The notes under the pieces: generated by a model
What the model was told of the DNA's origin: nothing
Database searches by the model: none
Seen by the model: the letters and a program-made list of their open reading frames with translations, nothing else
Program-made: the position numbers and the translations under genes
Shown: positions 11,641 through 21,494 of the stretch, one piece after another
Numbering within the stretch: the stretch's first letter is position 1
Layout of the letters: each line of letters starts with the position of its first letter
NCBI GenBank assembly: GCA_015143295.1
Contig: CM026557.1
Span: forward strand, 29,111,760 to 29,175,759
Length of the DNA stretch: 64,000 nucleotides
From: Tetracentron sinense
Taxonomy: Eukaryota > Streptophyta > Magnoliopsida > Trochodendrales > Trochodendraceae
Direction: 5' to 3'

Positions 11641-11661
11641 GCTGAGTATTCCATGCTTAGC
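11641..11661 (+). other. Conserved LTR hairpin upstream of micro-ORF
   Basis: GCTGAG-tattccatg-CTTAGC can form a 6-bp stem with one imperfect pair. The 3' LTR (28505-28525), both element 2 LTRs and the fourth LTR have the perfect stem GCTGAG/CTCAGC with a 9-base loop; element 3 has a near copy. It ends 10 bases before the micro-ORF ATG. Its function is unknown. Confidence 0.5.
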
Positions 11662-11671
11662 CGTACATGTT

Positions 11672-11794
11672 ATGTCGGCAGATACACGGACTCCATTTGA
11701 CATCTGTGATCGGGGGCCCTGGATAGAGGAGGATTATGGCGAGGAGGAGCCATATGTAGAGCCTCAGAAGGAGGCAAATGACTTAGACCACTAG
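11672..11794 (+). CDS. LTR micro-ORF (MSAG peptide), 40 aa, element 1 5' LTR
   Basis: ATG at 11672 opens 40 codons (MSADTRTPFDICDRGPW...) ending at TAG 11792-11794. The peptide is strongly acidic, with a core PFDxC...GPWxEE followed by Glu-rich sequence, and has no signal peptide or membrane segment. The same ATG and frame occur in both LTRs of elements 1, 2 and 3. An upstream in-frame ATG at 11603 exists only in element 1, so 11672 is preferred. It lies about 1.4 kb downstream of the TATA box, probably in the transcribed leader. I do not recognise the family and assign no function. The alternative is that it is a conserved non-coding LTR segment. Confidence 0.5.
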   Translation: MSADTRTPFDICDRGPWIEEDYGEEEPYVEPQKEANDLDH

Positions 11795-12086
11795 CCCTTT
11801 TAGAGTGATTACATAGAGAGAGAGAGAGTATTATCATTTTGTATTTTGATAGGTGGGCATGTCCACCTTTACTTTTGTATGTATGTACAAACTTGGAATA
11901 CACAGCATGTATAGAAAAGAAATTTTTGGATTACGCTTCCGCACATTGGTTTAAGCTTTCCGCCTTATTCATGATTATGTTTGTCATGACTTGGATGTTA
12001 TTACAGGATGGTTTGGTATCGGATATGGCACATCACGAGCCAAAGTATCCCTAACTCCCAGGGGGTATTTTGGGTCGCGACAGAGG

Positions 12087-12098
12087 TGGTATCAGAGC
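12087..12098 (+). promoter_or_regulatory. Primer-binding site, element 1 (initiator Met tRNA type)
   Basis: TGGTATCAGAGC lies four bases after the 5' LTR. It is the standard plant retrotransposon site complementary to the 3' end of initiator methionine tRNA. Minus-strand cDNA synthesis would start here. Confidence 0.9.
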
Positions 12099-12365
12099 TT
12101 AGGCATTAGAGTCTCTAGGGTCACTTAGTACTCGATACCACGATCAAAACAAGGCATTAGGATTGAGGAAAGAGTCGTATTCCAAGTATAGACTAATCTT
12201 TAGTCTTAGTCCATAACCGGTTGGAATCCGACCGAACTTAGTACCCTACGCTAGAACCACACATCGTATGATTATCAACTACAATGTATACCTTGATGTA
12301 TTACTATCAATTACCTTATGAATTTGAAATGAGCTTGAAATTGTGATTGAGATGAAGTTGGTTTC
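12099..12365 (+). other. Element 1 untranslated leader, first part
   Basis: This leader lies between the primer-binding site and the element 2 insertion; no open frame or motif is recognised. It resumes at 21455 and reaches the gag ATG at 21495. The last five bases (12361-12365, GTTTC) are the target duplicated by element 2. Confidence 0.75.
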
Positions 12366-12663
12366 TGTCGCGACCCAAAACCCACCCTAGGAGTTAGAGT
12401 GAACTTTGGACGACTAATCATGGCTTACATGACTTGCTTGACAACCCAACCTGCAAAAACCCACAGAGCATATACAATAGAGGACATCATAGCGGAAACA
12501 TAACTATAAAACACAGCGGATGTCTACCAAACCTCTATGTATATACATACACAAATCCAAGTTTATACAAAAGTAACCAAAAGAAAGTGCGGACATGCCT
12601 CCAAAATACATAAATCTAACTCTCATCTCACCCACAGCTAATCCACTCAGAATCTAACACCAC

Positions 12664-12783
12664 CTACTGATAACCCTCTACGGGAGGTTCCTCCAAAGGC
12701 TCCTCGACGTACTCCTCTTCCACCCATGGACCAGGAGCACAAACATCAAATGGAGCAGCAGCTCCCTCAGAACCTGCCGACAT
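12664..12783 (-). CDS. LTR micro-ORF (MSAG peptide), 39 aa, element 2 3' LTR
   Basis: ATG at 12783 (minus) opens 39 codons starting MSAGSEGAAAPFDVCAPGPW and ending in an acidic Pro/Glu tail; stop at 12666-12664. Compared with the element 3 copy at 47194-47075, 16 of 39 codons differ and 8 of those changes are silent. V/I and L/V swaps are among the others, a pattern expected of protein-level selection. An upstream in-frame stop rules out a longer start in this LTR. Function unknown. Confidence 0.55.
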   Translation of the reverse strand: MSAGSEGAAAPFDVCAPGPWVEEEYVEEPLEEPPVEGYQ

Positions 12784-12793
12784 AAGAAGTATG

Positions 12794-12814
12794 GCTGAGC
12801 ATGGAATACTCAGC
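12794..12814 (-). other. Conserved LTR hairpin, element 2
   Basis: GCTGAG/CTCAGC perfect 6-bp stem with a 9-base loop, 10 bases upstream of the micro-ORF ATG on the minus strand. The copy in the other LTR is at 20295-20315. Confidence 0.5.
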
Positions 12815-14194
12815 GGGTACTAAATACTAACCAACAATTATAGCATAAAAATGGCAATACATAATCAGGAACAATTCATATATGTCAGACGGAAACAATT
12901 CATATCATACAAGGAAGTAAAACAATTTATAATCATGCTTGTATTTCGTAGAAAGCCGATGAAACCTCTTGAAAACATCGTGCACTTGACTTGGCTTGAA
13001 ATATCTTTTCGTACTTGAAAGCTTGTCTTGTCTATCTTGCTTGATTCTTGTATGTCGTGTCATGTCATGCATGTCATGCGTGCTTGCTTGTGATCATGTA
13101 ACTTGTGAGATACACTTGTGAGATGTCCTTGTGAGATGCACTTGAGAGGGAAGGGAAACCCTTCTTTATGCAATGCACTTGCGAGGGAAGGGAGACCCTT
13201 CTTCATGATACGAATGTACTTGCGAGGGAAGGAAGGCCCTTCATCATGATATGCACTTGAGAGTGAGGGGAGACCCCTCGTTGAATGTTGGTTCTTGTTT
13301 TCTTGTGAAAAGCGAGGTAAAACATATCGTAGGATATGTCCCACCTCTAACCATGTTCTTGAAAACCTCGATAAATCATGTCATGCATGCCGTGCACGTG
13401 GAAACCGTGTACATACTTGCATTTAAATTTAAACATGACATTTGGGTAATTTCACAACCATATAAGATCAATGTTTGAGCAATGAAATATTCATATCATT
13501 TAAGGAAAGCAAGAAAACACACTATCATAGGCCCTAGCAACATTCATAATTTATTAGGCATGCATTTCCTAAATTACAACTCACTTTATTCACCTTGGCA
13601 TTTCATCAAACATGGTGTGTTCATTATTGATTTACCCTACAACATGCTTTTCTAGATGGATTTTACTCAAATCATACATGTATGTTCATTATTGGAACAA
13701 TGCCCTCCCCATTATAATCATCACAACACAACCACTGGCATCCAGTCGCCCATTCCATCTCCATTCACCATTCACAACCATCCATCTCATAACACACGTG
13801 TAAATAAAAGAAAATCAAAAGAAATAAAGAGGAAAGAGGAACTATAACTAGTAGGGTAGCAAGAAGTACCGACCTTGAAGAGATAAGGAAGAAACCCCTC
13901 TTCCAAACGACTGTGAGTTGCTGCCCTAGCTTGGAACACGAGCCTCGCACGAGCTTGAGCCGAGATCTTGAAGAAGAACCGGACTGGAAGTGATCTGGGG
14001 TCTCAGAACCCTTTGATTTCTCTCCAAAATGGAAACCCTAGGTTGGAATCCCCTTCTCCCCTTTTTCCTATTCTCTCAAACTCTCTAAGTGTCGAATGAT
14101 GCCCTAAAGGCTCGGGTTAAACTCTTAAGGTAAGAGTGGACCGACCAAAAGACCCTAATACCCTTACTGAAATTTCTGTAAAAACACGAGTGCT

Positions 14195-14395
14195 GAACAC
14201 GTCGTGCTGTGAACAGTGCCGAACACGTTGTGCTGTGAACAGTGCCACACACGTTGTGCTGTGAACAGTGCCGAACACGTTGTGCTGTGAACAGTGCCAC
14301 ACACGTTGTGCTGTGAACAGTGCCACACACGTTGTGCTGTGAACAGTGCCACACAAATTGTGCTGTGAACGGTGCCACACACGTTGTGCTGTACA
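14195..14395 (-). repeat. 26-bp tandem repeat in element 2 3' LTR
   Basis: Seven full units of 26 bp ('gaacacgttgtgctgtgaac...' and 'acacacgttg...' variants) span 14195-14376, followed by a partial eighth. The partner LTR has nine full units at 20859-21092. The array occupies the position that the ACGATCGTAG module has in element 1. Open frames seen across it in several phases arise from the repeat period, not from a gene. Confidence 0.9.
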
Positions 14396-14831
14396 ACGTA
14401 CACGTTGTCTGCTGTACAACGTACCGTTGTCTGTTGCACAACGGATACGTTATCTACTGCGCGACGGATGCACAACGAATACGTTATCAGAGTACGCCCT
14501 TAGCGCCTTCCGAGCTACGATTTCCTATAGGTCCAGACTGTTTAGGCCATATCTTTTGATTCGTTCGTCCGATTTTGACGATTTAACTTACTTTGGGCTC
14601 GTACTTCGAAAAGGAACATTTCTGACATTTCAAAATTTCCAATTTCTTCCTTATTTATTAATTACACCTCTTTAAAGGCAAAATGACAATGAAAATGTCA
14701 TGCCTTAACTGTGAAAAGGTCAGGAGCTCTACATCGGACCCTTACAAAAATTTCGTCCTCGAAATTCAGACTCTACTTGCATTACAAACCAAAAAGAAAA
14801 TTAACAGTCATATACAAACTTATACAAAAAC

Positions 14832-17800
14832 TCATTCAATTAATTCTGGGTACTTTGCTTTGACTTCTGCTTCATGCTCCCATGTAGCTTCTTCCCGAGC
14901 ATGGTGTTGCCATTGCACAAGAATCAAAGGGATTGTCTTGTTGCGAAGCACCTGATTTCTTCGATCCAAAATCTGAACCGGCTTTTCGATCAAGGTGAGG
15001 TCCTCTCGAATCTCCAACGGTTCTAGGTCTATGACATGCGAAGGATCCGCAATGTACTTCCGAAGCATAGACACATGGAAGACGTTGTGGACTGCGGCCA
15101 TGTGAGGTGGGAGAGCTACCCTGTAAGCAACCTCACCAACTCGTGTGATAATCTCAAAAGGCACAACATACCGAGGATTGAGTTTGCCTCGCTTGCCAAA
15201 TCTCATGATCCCTTTGCTAGGAGATACTTTCACAAAAACTTGATCCCCTACTTGAAATTCCAAGTCCCTACGGCGTGTGTCCGCATAACTTTTCTGGCGA
15301 TCTTGAGCGGCTTTCAATCGATCCCGAATGATCTTAACTGTGTTTGCAGTTTGCTCAATCAACTCCGGACCAAGTATTTTCCTTTCTCCTACCTCATCCC
15401 AATAGAGAGGAGACCTACAACTTCGCCCATACAAGGCCTCAAATGGTGCCATTTGGATACTTGTCTGATAGCTGTTATTATAGGCAAATTCAACAAAAGG
15501 CATGTGTTCTTCCCAACTACCTCTGAAATCCAACATACAAGCCCGAAGCATGTCTTCAATGACTTGGTTCACTCTCTCGGTTTGTCCATCCGTCTGTGGA
15601 TGAAAAGCGGTGCTGAAATCAAGTCGGGAACCCATTGCTTCCTGAAAGCTTTTCCAGAATCGTGATGTGAATCGGATCCCGATCCGACACGATACTGACG
15701 GGCACTCCGTGTAACCTCACTACTTCCTTGATGTATAGAGCGGCCAACTGGCTAGAGTTGAAAGTAGTTCGGTAGGGTAGGAAGTGCGCAGACTTCGTCA
15801 GACGGTCTACTACAACCCAAATTGCATCTGAGCCCCTTGCCGTCTTTGGCAAGCCAACTATGAAATCCATTGATATGTTCTCCCATTTTCACTCGGGAAT
15901 CGGAAGAGAATGCAATAGACCTGCGGGTCGCATGTGTTCTGCTTTCACCTGTTGGCACACTAAGCACCGCGCCACATATTCTGCAACATCCCTCTTCATA
16001 TTCCGCCACCAAAAGTGACCCTTGAGGTTCCGGTACATCTTTGTACCCCCTGGATGCACATACTTCGAACGGTGTGCTTCATCCAAAATCTCTCTTCGAA
16101 GATCTGCATTGGCTGGGACGCACAGTCTTCCCTTGAATGTGATAGCACCCCGACTAGTGAGAGAGAAGTCCTCACTACCCTTAGCAACTTCCTTGTCCCG
16201 ATAAGCCAACAATTCAGCATCCGTGGCTTGGTATTCTTGGATCAAATCTATAATGTATGGCCGAACCGTGACATTTGCCAAGATGGGACTACGGACAGAG
16301 TCATTCACACTAATGTCCAGATTTGCCAAGTCTTCTAGCAGCTTCCATTCTTGAACCAACATGTGTGCTAACAATCCTTGAGGTCTTCTACTCAAAGCAT
16401 CGGCCACTACATTTGCTTTACTCGGGTGGTATTGAATGGTACAATCATAGTCTTTCAAAAATTCCATCCAACGTCGTTGCCTTAGATTCAGTGAACACAT
16501 AGAACTCCACCCCATAAAGGTAATGACGCCAAATCTTAAGTGCAAACACGACCGCCGCAAGCTCCAAGTCGTGCGTGGGATAATTCTTCTCATGCTCCTT
16601 CAACTGCCTTGATGCATAGGCAATGACTTTCTTGTGCTGCATGAGTACACACCCAAGTCCAACGTGTGAGGCATCACTATACACCTCATATCCATAAGGT
16701 CCGGATGGTACAGTAAGGACAGGGGCTGTAGTAAGCCTCTTCTTCAGTTCCGTGAAACTGATCTCGCACTTATCACTCCATACAAACTTCGCATTCTTCC
16801 TAGTCAGGTAAGTAAGCGGTGCTGTAAGGCTAGAGAAACCCTCTACAAATCTCCTGTAGTAGCCTGCCAACCCAAGGAAGCTGCGTATCTCCGTAACACT
16901 CTTGGGCCTCGCCCAACTCATAACTACTTCGATCTTCTTCGGATCTACCGAGATACCTTCTGCAGAAACAACGTGGCCTAGGAATGCCACCTCTTCCAAC
17001 CAAAACTCACACTTGCTAAGTTTGGCGTATAACTTGTGCTCTCTTAGCAATTCCAAAGCAAGGCATAGGTCGCGTGTGTGATCTTCCCGTGTCTGGGAAT
17101 AGACCAAAATTTCATCAACAAATACAATCACGCACCTATCAAGATATGGCCGGAACACCCGGTTCATCAAATCCATAAAGGCTGCCGGCGTGTTCGTGAG
17201 TCCAAAAGGCATCACCAAGAACTCGTAGTATCCATACCGAGTCCTGAAAGCAGTTTTGGGAACATCTTCCACCTTAATCTTCAACTGGTGATAACCCCGA
17301 TCGAAGGTCTATCTTCGAGAAAAATCTCGCTCCCTTCAACTGATCGAACAAGTCATCAATCCTAGGCAAGGGATACCTATTCTTTATAGTGACTTTGTTC
17401 AATTGCCTGAAATCGACACACATCCGCATCGAGCCATCTTTCTTCTTAACAAACAACACCGGGGCACCCCACGGTGAGACACTTGGTCGAATGAAACCAA
17501 GGCCTTGCAATTCCTCCAACTGAGTCTTCAACTCCTTGAGTTCGATAGGGGCCATTCTATATGGAGCCCTGAAAACAGGAGCTGTACCTGGTGCAAGCTC
17601 GATCCCAAACTCAATCTCCCTATCTGGAGGCAATCCCGGCAATTCCTCTGGAAACACATCTAGGAATTCACTCACAACCGGAATAGTCGATGAGTCCTTT
17701 GCTTCAGGGTTAGCTAAGCTCAACGCCACAAAGCGGGCAATGTCTCTACTTCTCAACCCTCGAAAGTGAAATGGTTTTCCTTCTACCGGCTTGAAGAGTA

Positions 17801-18112
17801 CCATTTTCTCAAAGCAAGCTACATGCCCGTGATGTGCCGCTAACCAATCCATTCCCAATATAACATCAAAGTCTTGGAATCCAAGGACGATGAGATCAAC
17901 CACCAACTCGTGGCTTCCAACTTGGACCACGCTATTTCTATACACTTTATCTGCCAATACTGTTTTGCCGAGAGGAGTCGAAATGGCTAACTCCGGTTCT
18001 AGCTGACTTGGCTCTACAGAAAAGCCTTCTGAAAAACTCGGCGAGACAAATGAATGAGTAGACCCGGTATCAATCAACACTCGAGCCAAACACTCATTGA
18101 CTAGTAGGGTTC
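14832..18112 (-). pseudogene. Element 2 pol: PR-RT-RNase H-integrase (broken)
   Basis: Domains on the minus strand: protease DTGS (about 18060), RT (17500-16900), RNase H (YSDAS about 16670), zinc-finger/integrase (HPGGTKMY about 16050, MDFIVGLP about 15870, DGQTERVNQ about 15580), and a C-terminal chromodomain-like tail (LRNKTIPL, EEATWE) ending at 14832. Damage: a frameshift near 17280; FVDE at 17113-17111 in place of FVDD; a deletion near 16490 removing the conserved DHKSLKYLF segment of RNase H; TGA for Trp at 15889-15891; a frameshift near 15670. The polyprotein would process Gag, copy RNA and integrate cDNA. This copy cannot. Confidence 0.92.
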
Positions 18113-18260
18113 CTAAAATTTTAGCTAGTTACGTCAATTCAAGCATCAACAGTGTATACACATAGGTATATATATATACATATAGCATACCAAGTACGTA
18201 CACAAGGAATAAAACACCACATAACAATCACGAATAAAGGAAATAATTCCAAACGCGTAC
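18113..18260 (-). other. Putative gag-pol intron, element 2 (148 bp)
   Basis: On the minus strand the segment starts AAG|GTACGCG and ends TTTTAG|GA. Removing it joins the gag frame (phase 1, codon starting at 18261) to the protease frame and creates a Gly codon followed by TLLVNE. Left in, it adds an unrelated tail to Gag that stops at 18139. Elements 1 and 3 have the same arrangement. Splicing is inferred from sequence only. Confidence 0.65.
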
Positions 18261-19505
18261 CTTGCACCACATCGTCAGATGCAAGTGCATTACTCTCTGT
18301 CAAGGCAAAAACTCGCCCCTGGTTCGCCTGGCGAGACTGAGGTGTAGACCGGGTAGTCTGAGATGACGCCTGATATGATCCTGCTGGGCGTGCTGGTGGC
18401 CTGATCTCCTGGGACTGGCCTGGTAAATGCCGACTGGGGCAATCCCTGATCATATGGCCCTGGCGACCACAATGAAAGCATCCACCCGATGCCCTTCGGC
18501 AATCTCCTCCCGGGTGCCTTCGGCCGCATGAAGTGCAGACCTCGTGTGTATAGGTCGGAAGGGCCGGAGGTGGAGCATACCTCATCGTCTGAGGTGCAAC
18601 AGGCTGTGGGGCCGGGAGAGCCTGAGGTCGCGGTGCCTGAGGCACATACTGCCGGGGAGCTGGAGGCGCATAAGATGGCCTCATCGGTGGTGTTGGCCAC
18701 GCATACTGATAAGGGCCGGTACGAGTCCGCCTCTCTGGAGGTGCTGAACTACTAGGTTTGATATGTTCTCCCTCTTCTTAGACACTGTCTCTGAATTGGC
18801 CTCGACCAATAAGGCCTTGTCTACTACCTCAGGGTAGGTAGCATGTCTGAAAATCGAAACCTTCTCCATGATAACATCTTTGAGCCCTTGCTCAAACCTT
18901 CTTGCCTTCATTGCCTCGGTGGCAATCATATGTGTCGTGAAGCGTGATAGCTCCGAGAACTTGGCCTCGTATTGTGCCACCGACATCAAACCTTGCTCGA
19001 GGTTGATGAATTCTCTCTCTTTCTTTTCCCGTGCTCCAATCGGAAAATACTTCTTGTAAAAAGTATCCTTGAACTCCTCCCAAGTCCAAGGTTGACCCTG
19101 CATGGTCAAATCTCGCATCCTCAATGCGGACAACCACCAATGGTGGGCTTCGCTCTCTAGCATGAAAACTACCCATGCTACTCTATCCTCCTCTGTAGGC
19201 GAGAGGACCGCAAAGATCTTCTCCATCTGGAGGATCCATGCCTCCGCAGCAAGAGGGTCCACACTCCCATGGAATGGTGGAGGCCTCAATCTCCTGAATG
19301 CCTCAACTCCAGCTGTACGATGTACTGGAGCTGCGGGCGGTGGAGTAGGTGCCACCAACGATGGTATAGCTTGCCGAGCCGCCAGTATGGCGAGTGTCTC
19401 AGCGATAGAGCCTAAGACCTGAGAGAGGTCCGGCTGCTCATCCTCATCTCTGGACGAAGATGAAGCTCTGGTGTGTGGTCCACGACCCCGTGTGCCCCGC
19501 CTCAT
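18261..19505 (-). pseudogene. Element 2 gag (frameshifted)
   Basis: The start MRRGTRGRG at 19505 leads into a Ty3/gypsy Gag domain (EAWILQMEKIF about 19240, HHWW about 19140, TFYKKYFP about 19050). After a frameshift near 18750 it ends with two CCHC-like knuckles, CTSCGRRHPGGDC and CFHCGRQGHMIRDC (about 18540-18440). Gag packages genomic RNA into cytoplasmic particles. The second part is out of frame with the first because of a small deletion following KKRE. Confidence 0.9.
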
Positions 19506-19849
19506 GACTAAAGTCCTGAGAACAAAAGCACCACATGAGTCTCACTTGAAACCACAGTTTATTTCAATGCCATTTCACAATACTTCAATTTGTATCAATT
19601 GCATAATACTAATATACATCACATCAAGTCATCAAAGTATTCATCACATTATACTTATACTTTAGCGTTCTAGCGTACCTAGGACTTGTACTTGGTTGAA
19701 ACAACCATTTTGACTAAGACTAAAGTTTAGTCTTACACTTGGATCAAGACTCTCTTCCGACTTACTTTCTTCCTAACTTGTTTCTTAACATATGCTCTTG
19801 TCAAGCCGTGGTATAAGATTCTAAGTGACCCTAGAGACCTAAAGCCTAA
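19506..19849 (-). other. Element 2 untranslated leader
   Basis: The leader lies between primer site and gag and has no recognised gene. On the minus strand a splice-acceptor-like TTGTTCTCAG|GA ends at 19516, eleven bases before the gag ATG; the same motif precedes gag in elements 1 and 3. Confidence 0.65.
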
Positions 19850-19861
19850 GCTCTGATACTA
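19850..19861 (-). promoter_or_regulatory. Primer-binding site, element 2 (one mismatch)
   Basis: Minus strand reads TAGTATCAGAGC, the initiator Met tRNA site with one G-to-A change at the second base. It lies four bases inside the 5' LTR. Confidence 0.85.
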
Positions 19862-20164
19862 CTTCTGTCGCGACCCAAAACCCACCCTAGGAGTTAGAGT
19901 GAACTTTGGACGACTAATCATGGCTTACATGACTTGCTTGACAAACCAACCTGCAAAAACCCACAGAGCATATACAATAGAGGACATCATAGCGGAAACA
20001 TAACTATAAAACACAGCGGATGTCTACCAAACCTCTATGTATATACATACACAAATCCAAGTTTATACAAAAGTAACCAAAAGAAAGTGCGGACATGCCC
20101 GCCAAAATACATAAATCTAACTCTCATCTCACCCACAGCTAATGCACTCAGAATCTAACACCAC

Positions 20165-20284
20165 CTACTGATAACCCTCTACGGGAGGTTCCTCCAAAGG
20201 CTCCTCGACGTACTCCTCTTCCACCCATGGACCAGGAGCACAAACATCAAATGGAGCAGCAGCTCCCTCAGAACCTGCCGACAT
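20165..20284 (-). CDS. LTR micro-ORF (MSAG peptide), 39 aa, element 2 5' LTR
   Basis: This is the same 39-codon frame as the other LTR of element 2, from ATG at 20284 to the stop at 20167-20165. I see no difference in the encoded peptide. In the 5' LTR it would lie in the leader of the full-length transcript. Confidence 0.5.
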   Translation of the reverse strand: MSAGSEGAAAPFDVCAPGPWVEEEYVEEPLEEPPVEGYQ

Positions 20285-20858
20285 AAGAAGTATGGCTGAG
20301 CATGGAATACTCAGCGGGTACTAAATACTAACCAACAATTATAGCATAAAAATGGCAATACATAATCAAGAACAATTCATATATGTCAGACGGAAACAAT
20401 TCATATCATACAAGGAAGTAAAACAATTTATAATCATGCTTGTATTTCGTAGAAAGCCGATGAAACCTCTTGAAAACATCGTGCACTTGACTTGGCTTGA
20501 AATATCTTTTCGTACTTGAAAGCTTGTCTTGTCTATCTTGCTTGATTCTTGTATGTCGTGTCATGTCATGCATGTCATGCGTGCTTGCTTGTGATCATGT
20601 AACTTGTGAGATACACTTGTGAGATGTCCTTGTGAGATGCACTTGAGAGGGAAGTGATCTAGGGTCTCAGAACCCTTTGATTTCTCTCCAAAATTGAAAC
20701 CCTAGGTTGGAATCGCCTTCTCCCCTTTTTCCTATTCTCTCAAACTCTCTAAGTGTCGTATGATGCCCTAAAGGCTCGGGTTAAACTCTTAAGGTAAGAG
20801 TGGACCGACCAAAAGACCCTAATACCCTTACTGAAATTTCTGTAAAAACACGACTGCT

Positions 20859-21110
20859 GAACACGTCGTGCTGTGAACAGTGCCGAACACGTTGTGCGGT
20901 GAACAGTGCCACACACGTTGTGCTGTGAACAGTGCCACACACGTTGTGCTGTGAACGGTGCCGAACACGTTGTGCTGTGAACAGTGCCACACACGTTGTG
21001 CTGTGAACAGTGCCACACACGTTGTGCTATGAACAGTGCCACACACGTTGTGCTGTGAACAGTGCCACACAAGTTGTGCTGTGAACGGTGCCACACACGT
21101 TGTGCTGTAC
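20859..21110 (-). repeat. 26-bp tandem repeat in element 2 5' LTR (nine units plus partial)
   Basis: Nine full 26-bp units span 20859-21092, then a partial unit. The two additional units relative to 14195-14395 account for the length difference between the LTRs outside the 837-bp deletion. The order of 'gaacacg' and 'acacacg' variants differs, pointing to internal duplication. Confidence 0.9.
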
Positions 21111-21454
21111 AACGTACACGTTGTCTGCTGTACAACGTACCGTTGTCTGTTACACAACGGATACGTTATCTGCTGCGCGACGGATGCACAACGAATACGT
21201 TATCAGAGTACGCCCTTAGCGCCTTCTGAGCTACGATTTCCTATAGGTCCAGACTGTTTTGGCCATATCTTTTGACTCGTTCGTCCGATTTTGACGATTT
21301 AACTTGCGTTGGGCTCGTACTTCGAAAAGGAACATTTCTAACATTTCGAAATTTCCAATTTCTTCCTTATTTATTAAGTACATCTCTTTAAAGGCAAAAT
21401 GACAACGAAAATGTCATGCCTTAACTGTGAAAAGGTCAGGGGCTCTATAGTTTC

Positions 21455-21494
21455 CAAGTTAGACTCATGTTCTGCTACTGTTCTCAGGATTAAC
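21455..21494 (+). other. Element 1 leader, second part, with acceptor-like motif
   Basis: The leader resumes after the duplicated GTTTC. TGTTCTCAG|GA (AG at 21486-21487) ends eight bases upstream of the gag ATG and matches the same motif in elements 2 and 3. Confidence 0.6.

Larger units (their letters stand above)
9429..12082 (+). repeat. Element 1 5' LTR
   Basis: This 2654-bp LTR is matched by the 3' LTR with scattered substitutions and few small indels. One example is a 15-base block at 9976-9990 absent from the 3' copy. It holds, in order, a palindromic ACGATCGTAG module (9964-10156), a TATA box (10206), CTCACAAG-rich short repeats (about 11200-11490), a GCTGAG/CTCAGC hairpin (11641) and a micro-ORF (11672-11794). 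The U3/R/U5 boundaries are not determined. Confidence 0.93.
12366..14733 (-). repeat. Element 2 3' LTR (full length)
   Basis: This 2368-bp LTR reads, on the minus strand, from TGTAGAGC (14733) to GGTCGCGACA (12366). It contains the 26-bp tandem module (14195-14395), CTTGTGAG-word repeats (about 13095-13265), the GCTGAG hairpin (12794-12814) and the micro-ORF (12664-12783). A degenerate polypurine tract lies at about 14734-14750 ('tcggaccctta' on plus). Confidence 0.92.
12366..21449 (-). mobile_element. LTR element 2: Ty3/gypsy chromovirus nested in element 1
   Basis: Read on the minus strand: 5' LTR 21449-19866, primer site 19861-19850, gag from 19505, pol to 14832, 3' LTR 14733-12366. Both outer ends have 5-bp GTTTC (12361-12365 and 21450-21454), a perfect target-site duplication. 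Nesting shows it is younger than element 1. The two LTRs are nearly identical except for an 837-bp deletion in the 5' LTR and two extra 26-bp repeat units there. Gag and pol are broken, and the RT active site reads FVDE instead of FVDD. Confidence 0.95.
19866..21449 (-). repeat. Element 2 5' LTR, internally deleted
   Basis: This 1584-bp copy lacks 837 bp present in the 3' LTR (13154-13990), the break lying at a shared GGAAG (20650-20654). It has two more 26-bp units than its partner. The outer end reads ...CTCTATA instead of CTCTACA. Confidence 0.92.

Noticed and set aside
11603..11671. Upstream ATG at 11603 as the micro-ORF start
   Set aside because: The extension is not shared with element 2, where an in-frame stop precedes the MSAG start.
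12087..12098. tRNA gene fragment
   Set aside because: Only the 12-base primer-binding complement is present; no cloverleaf sequence follows.
14085..14475. Several overlapping minus-strand ORFs of about 100 codons rich in Cys, His and Thr, repeated at 20749-21157
   Set aside because: They follow the 26-bp repeat in more than one frame at once and change with unit number; this is periodicity, not a protein.
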